Assembly: GCA_964035575.1 (NCBI GenBank)
Contig: OZ037870.1
Location: 1-64,000, forward strand
Direction: 5' to 3'
DNA length: 64,000 nt
DNA from: Rhynchopus sp. YZ270_cl-10
Taxonomy: Eukaryota; Euglenozoa; Diplonemea; Diplonemida; Diplonemidae
The notes beneath the pieces are model-generated. The model did not search any database. It was given only the letters and a program-made list of their open reading frames with translations, and was not told the DNA's origin. Both the position numbers and the translations under genes were made by a program. Positions within the stretch are counted from its first letter, which is position 1, and each line of letters begins with the position of its first letter. Below are positions 62,313 through 64,000 of this stretch, piece after piece.

Positions 62313-64000
62313 TCACTCCTCGTACCGTGCAAGGTAGTCGCTCCACTTCATGCGGTGTTTGGAGCTGACGTGCCGCCGCACAGACGCCTCTGACGCAAAC
62401 GGGACACCTGCAGCTGTCTGTGCAACGCCACATTCACGGCAGGAGTGCTCCGTCGTGTCCTCCTCCTCCTCCTCACTCCCCTGCTCCTCCTCCGCAGTCT
62501 CCGTTGCTTCCTCCACTTCCAGCTCCTCCCGTTTCCTCTTCGCCCCTCTGCTCTCCTGACCAGGTGGCGTCTTTGCAAGGCGCCCACGCAGCAGCGACGC
62601 AGTCTCCTCTGAGTAAGACTCCGCAAGTGCGAGGCAGGTCATCCCACCGCTCGTCATGTGCAGCGGGTCTGCCCCGTTGTCGAGGAGCACCTCGCAGATG
62701 TCGAGGCTGCCCTTCACCACAGCCTGCTCCAGAGCGGTGGTGGCACCGCCGTCCACCTTTGCACCGTGCTCCAGCAGCAGCTTCACCGCAGACACCTTCC
62801 TTGAGGAGGCTGCATGCGCAAGACACGTCCACCCCTTTGTGTCCTCCACCTCCAGGTCTGGTGTCGTCGCATCAAACTCCATCTCCATACCACGTATAGC
62901 AGCCTTCCCTGCAAGGTACATCAGAACTGTCTGCCCGTTGTCGCTCTTCTGGTTGATGTCAAGTCTGTCGCTTTGCAGAAGTGCCTGCAGGTTCAGCCAG
63001 GACTGCTGCTTAGCCACGTGCATTGTGAGTGTGTCGCCGCATTCATCAAAGACGTTGGGATTTGCACCCAAGGACACAAGCTTTGTCGTCACTGCGCGGG
63101 TCAAAAGTGTATTCTTCTTATCCGAGCACATAGTGTCAATGTCCAGCCCGCATGCCACGAGCGACTCCACACTCAGCAGGGAGAAACTCTCGCGTAAATA
63201 GACATTTGGGTCAGCACCCTTCTGCACCAACAGCTGCAATGTCTCGAGTGGAATACGATCACTTACCCCAACGAGCACATCTCTGTCGACAGCAGCACCG
63301 TGTTCCAACAGCATCGGCAGCAGGTTCACGAAGTCCACATCCCCTCGACCACACAATATATCGACTGTGCCGTCAAGGGGAGACACGGGAATGAGTGCCT
63401 CGCAGTATGATACTTCCTTCTTTATTGCGGCAGTATCATATCGACGGCAGCTATAGCCCCACAGACACGTAACAGGAGCAAGCAGTGCCTTCAACAAATG
63501 GTTCTTGAACATGTCAGACCCACGTGCAAGCGTGGCATCGACAAGGGTTCTCCTGTCGCTCTCCCGCAAGGCGCCTGGACTCAAAAGAACATCGTGGTCC
63601 ACTATCAGGTTAAGCACAGTGGGGTCTCCCAAGGGAAGGGCAGAGTCTTCTCTCATCAAACTAACACTAACTTCAGCCTGCAGCAACCACACCACGACAT
63701 CGTAGCTTTCACTGCGTGTTGCGTCGACAACACTCTTCCAATCAAGGGGGATGCCACGCTCCGCCAGCGACTGTACGGCAATAGCCTTGATGGACGACAC
63801 AACCTCCACACAGCCACCCGCACTGAGGTGCGCCACACTCTCGTCGTCGTCAAGGGAAATGCCCTCGGGGACCAAACGCATCTCAAAGGCATCCCCCACA
63901 CCACTCAGGTGTGCAGCAACAACACCCCGCACCACGCGACGCAGCTCCCCTATGCGTGCCTCACCCGACAGCTCGCACAGCTCCTCGTGCACACCGCATT
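62313..64000 (-). CDS. Ubiquitin-like/ankyrin-repeat/C2H2 protein, copy 2, 5' end cut by window
   Basis: The frame is open from the stop at 62313 to the right edge; the start lies just beyond it. It matches copy 1 over its whole length, and the last 190 residues are almost identical in DNA and protein (same acidic stretch, one Glu shorter, same C2H2 finger). Differences cluster in the middle (e.g. LQAEVSVSLMREDSALP here), and a few residues are missing near 63080. The downstream flanks match for only a short distance (GACAGCATGTCCTCTGC), so the duplicated unit is essentially the gene. Confidence 0.8.
   Translation of the reverse strand, partial: CGVHEELCELSGEARIGELRRVVRGVVAAHLSGVGDAFEMRLVPEGISLDDDESVAHLSAGGCVEVVSSIKAIAVQSLAERGIPLDWKSVVDATRSESYDVVVWLLQAEVSVSLMREDSALPLGDPTVLNLIVDHDVLLSPGALRESDRRTLVDATLARGSDMFKNHLLKALLAPVTCLWGYSCRRYDTAAIKKEVSYCEALIPVSPLDGTVDILCGRGDVDFVNLLPMLLEHGAAVDRDVLVGVSDRIPLETLQLLVQKGADPNVYLRESFSLLSVESLVACGLDIDTMCSDKKNTLLTRAVTTKLVSLGANPNVFDECGDTLTMHVAKQQSWLNLQALLQSDRLDINQKSDNGQTVLMYLAGKAAIRGMEMEFDATTPDLEVEDTKGWTCLAHAASSRKVSAVKLLLEHGAKVDGGATTALEQAVVKGSLDICEVLLDNGADPLHMTSGGMTCLALAESYSEETASLLRGRLAKTPPGQESRGAKRKREELEVEEATETAEEEQGSEEEEEDTTEHSCRECGVAQTAAGVPFASEASVRRHVSSKHRMKWSDYLARYEE

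Overview
This window is nuclear DNA of a eukaryote, very probably a free-living protist. Its protein families are eukaryotic (LUC7, PHO88/SND3, MAPEG, MAP-kinase kinase, PARP, ITFG2, LIM-free B-box protein), and at least seven genes are split by GT-AG introns of roughly 57 to 150 nt whose donors nearly all read GTATGx and whose acceptors read CAG. Every convincing gene lies on the minus strand across all 64 kb, and the 5' leaders are A/C-rich and often preceded by a pyrimidine-AG. One-strand gene order plus sparse conventional introns would suit a euglenozoan of the diplonemid kind. That is a guess, and no spliced-leader gene was recognised.

Positions 1-15,100 are repeat country. They hold a LINE fragment with an OTU-like protease, a C2H2 finger and the start of the reverse transcriptase (1-2669). 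Next come Leu/Ala/Gln-coding minisatellites (2691-4650) and about 186 copies of an 8-mer (5033-6520). A 1371-bp piggyBac-like TTAA element (7751-9121) sits in the 3' part of an RHSP/Crinkler-like P-loop ATPase gene. A foldback element lies in that gene's large intron, and about 79 copies of a 9-mer close the region (14387-15099).

Positions 15,250-37,000 are the gene-dense part: a kelch protein, an ITFG2-like protein, an SGH-motif membrane protein, PHO88/SND3, a 1409-residue PARP/B-box protein, two tandem MAPEG proteins, an unknown Cys-containing protein, LUC7, triosephosphate isomerase, and an MKK-like kinase with a MINDY4-type N-terminal module.

Positions 37,200-46,000 hold three paralogues of an ISG12/IFI6-like membrane family with an unrecognised N-terminal domain. 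They lie among segmental duplications, MITE-like elements and a palindrome of about 540 bp.

Positions 47,000-64,000 carry a thioredoxin/SAP protein, a 2411-residue coiled-coil/LRR/EF-hand protein and two near-identical ubiquitin-like/ankyrin/C2H2 genes. The second of these runs off the right edge. The genes are mostly unrelated housekeeping or family genes and do not form an operon-like pathway. The only obvious co-located groups are the ISG12-like trio, the MAPEG pair and the ankyrin pair, all products of local duplication.
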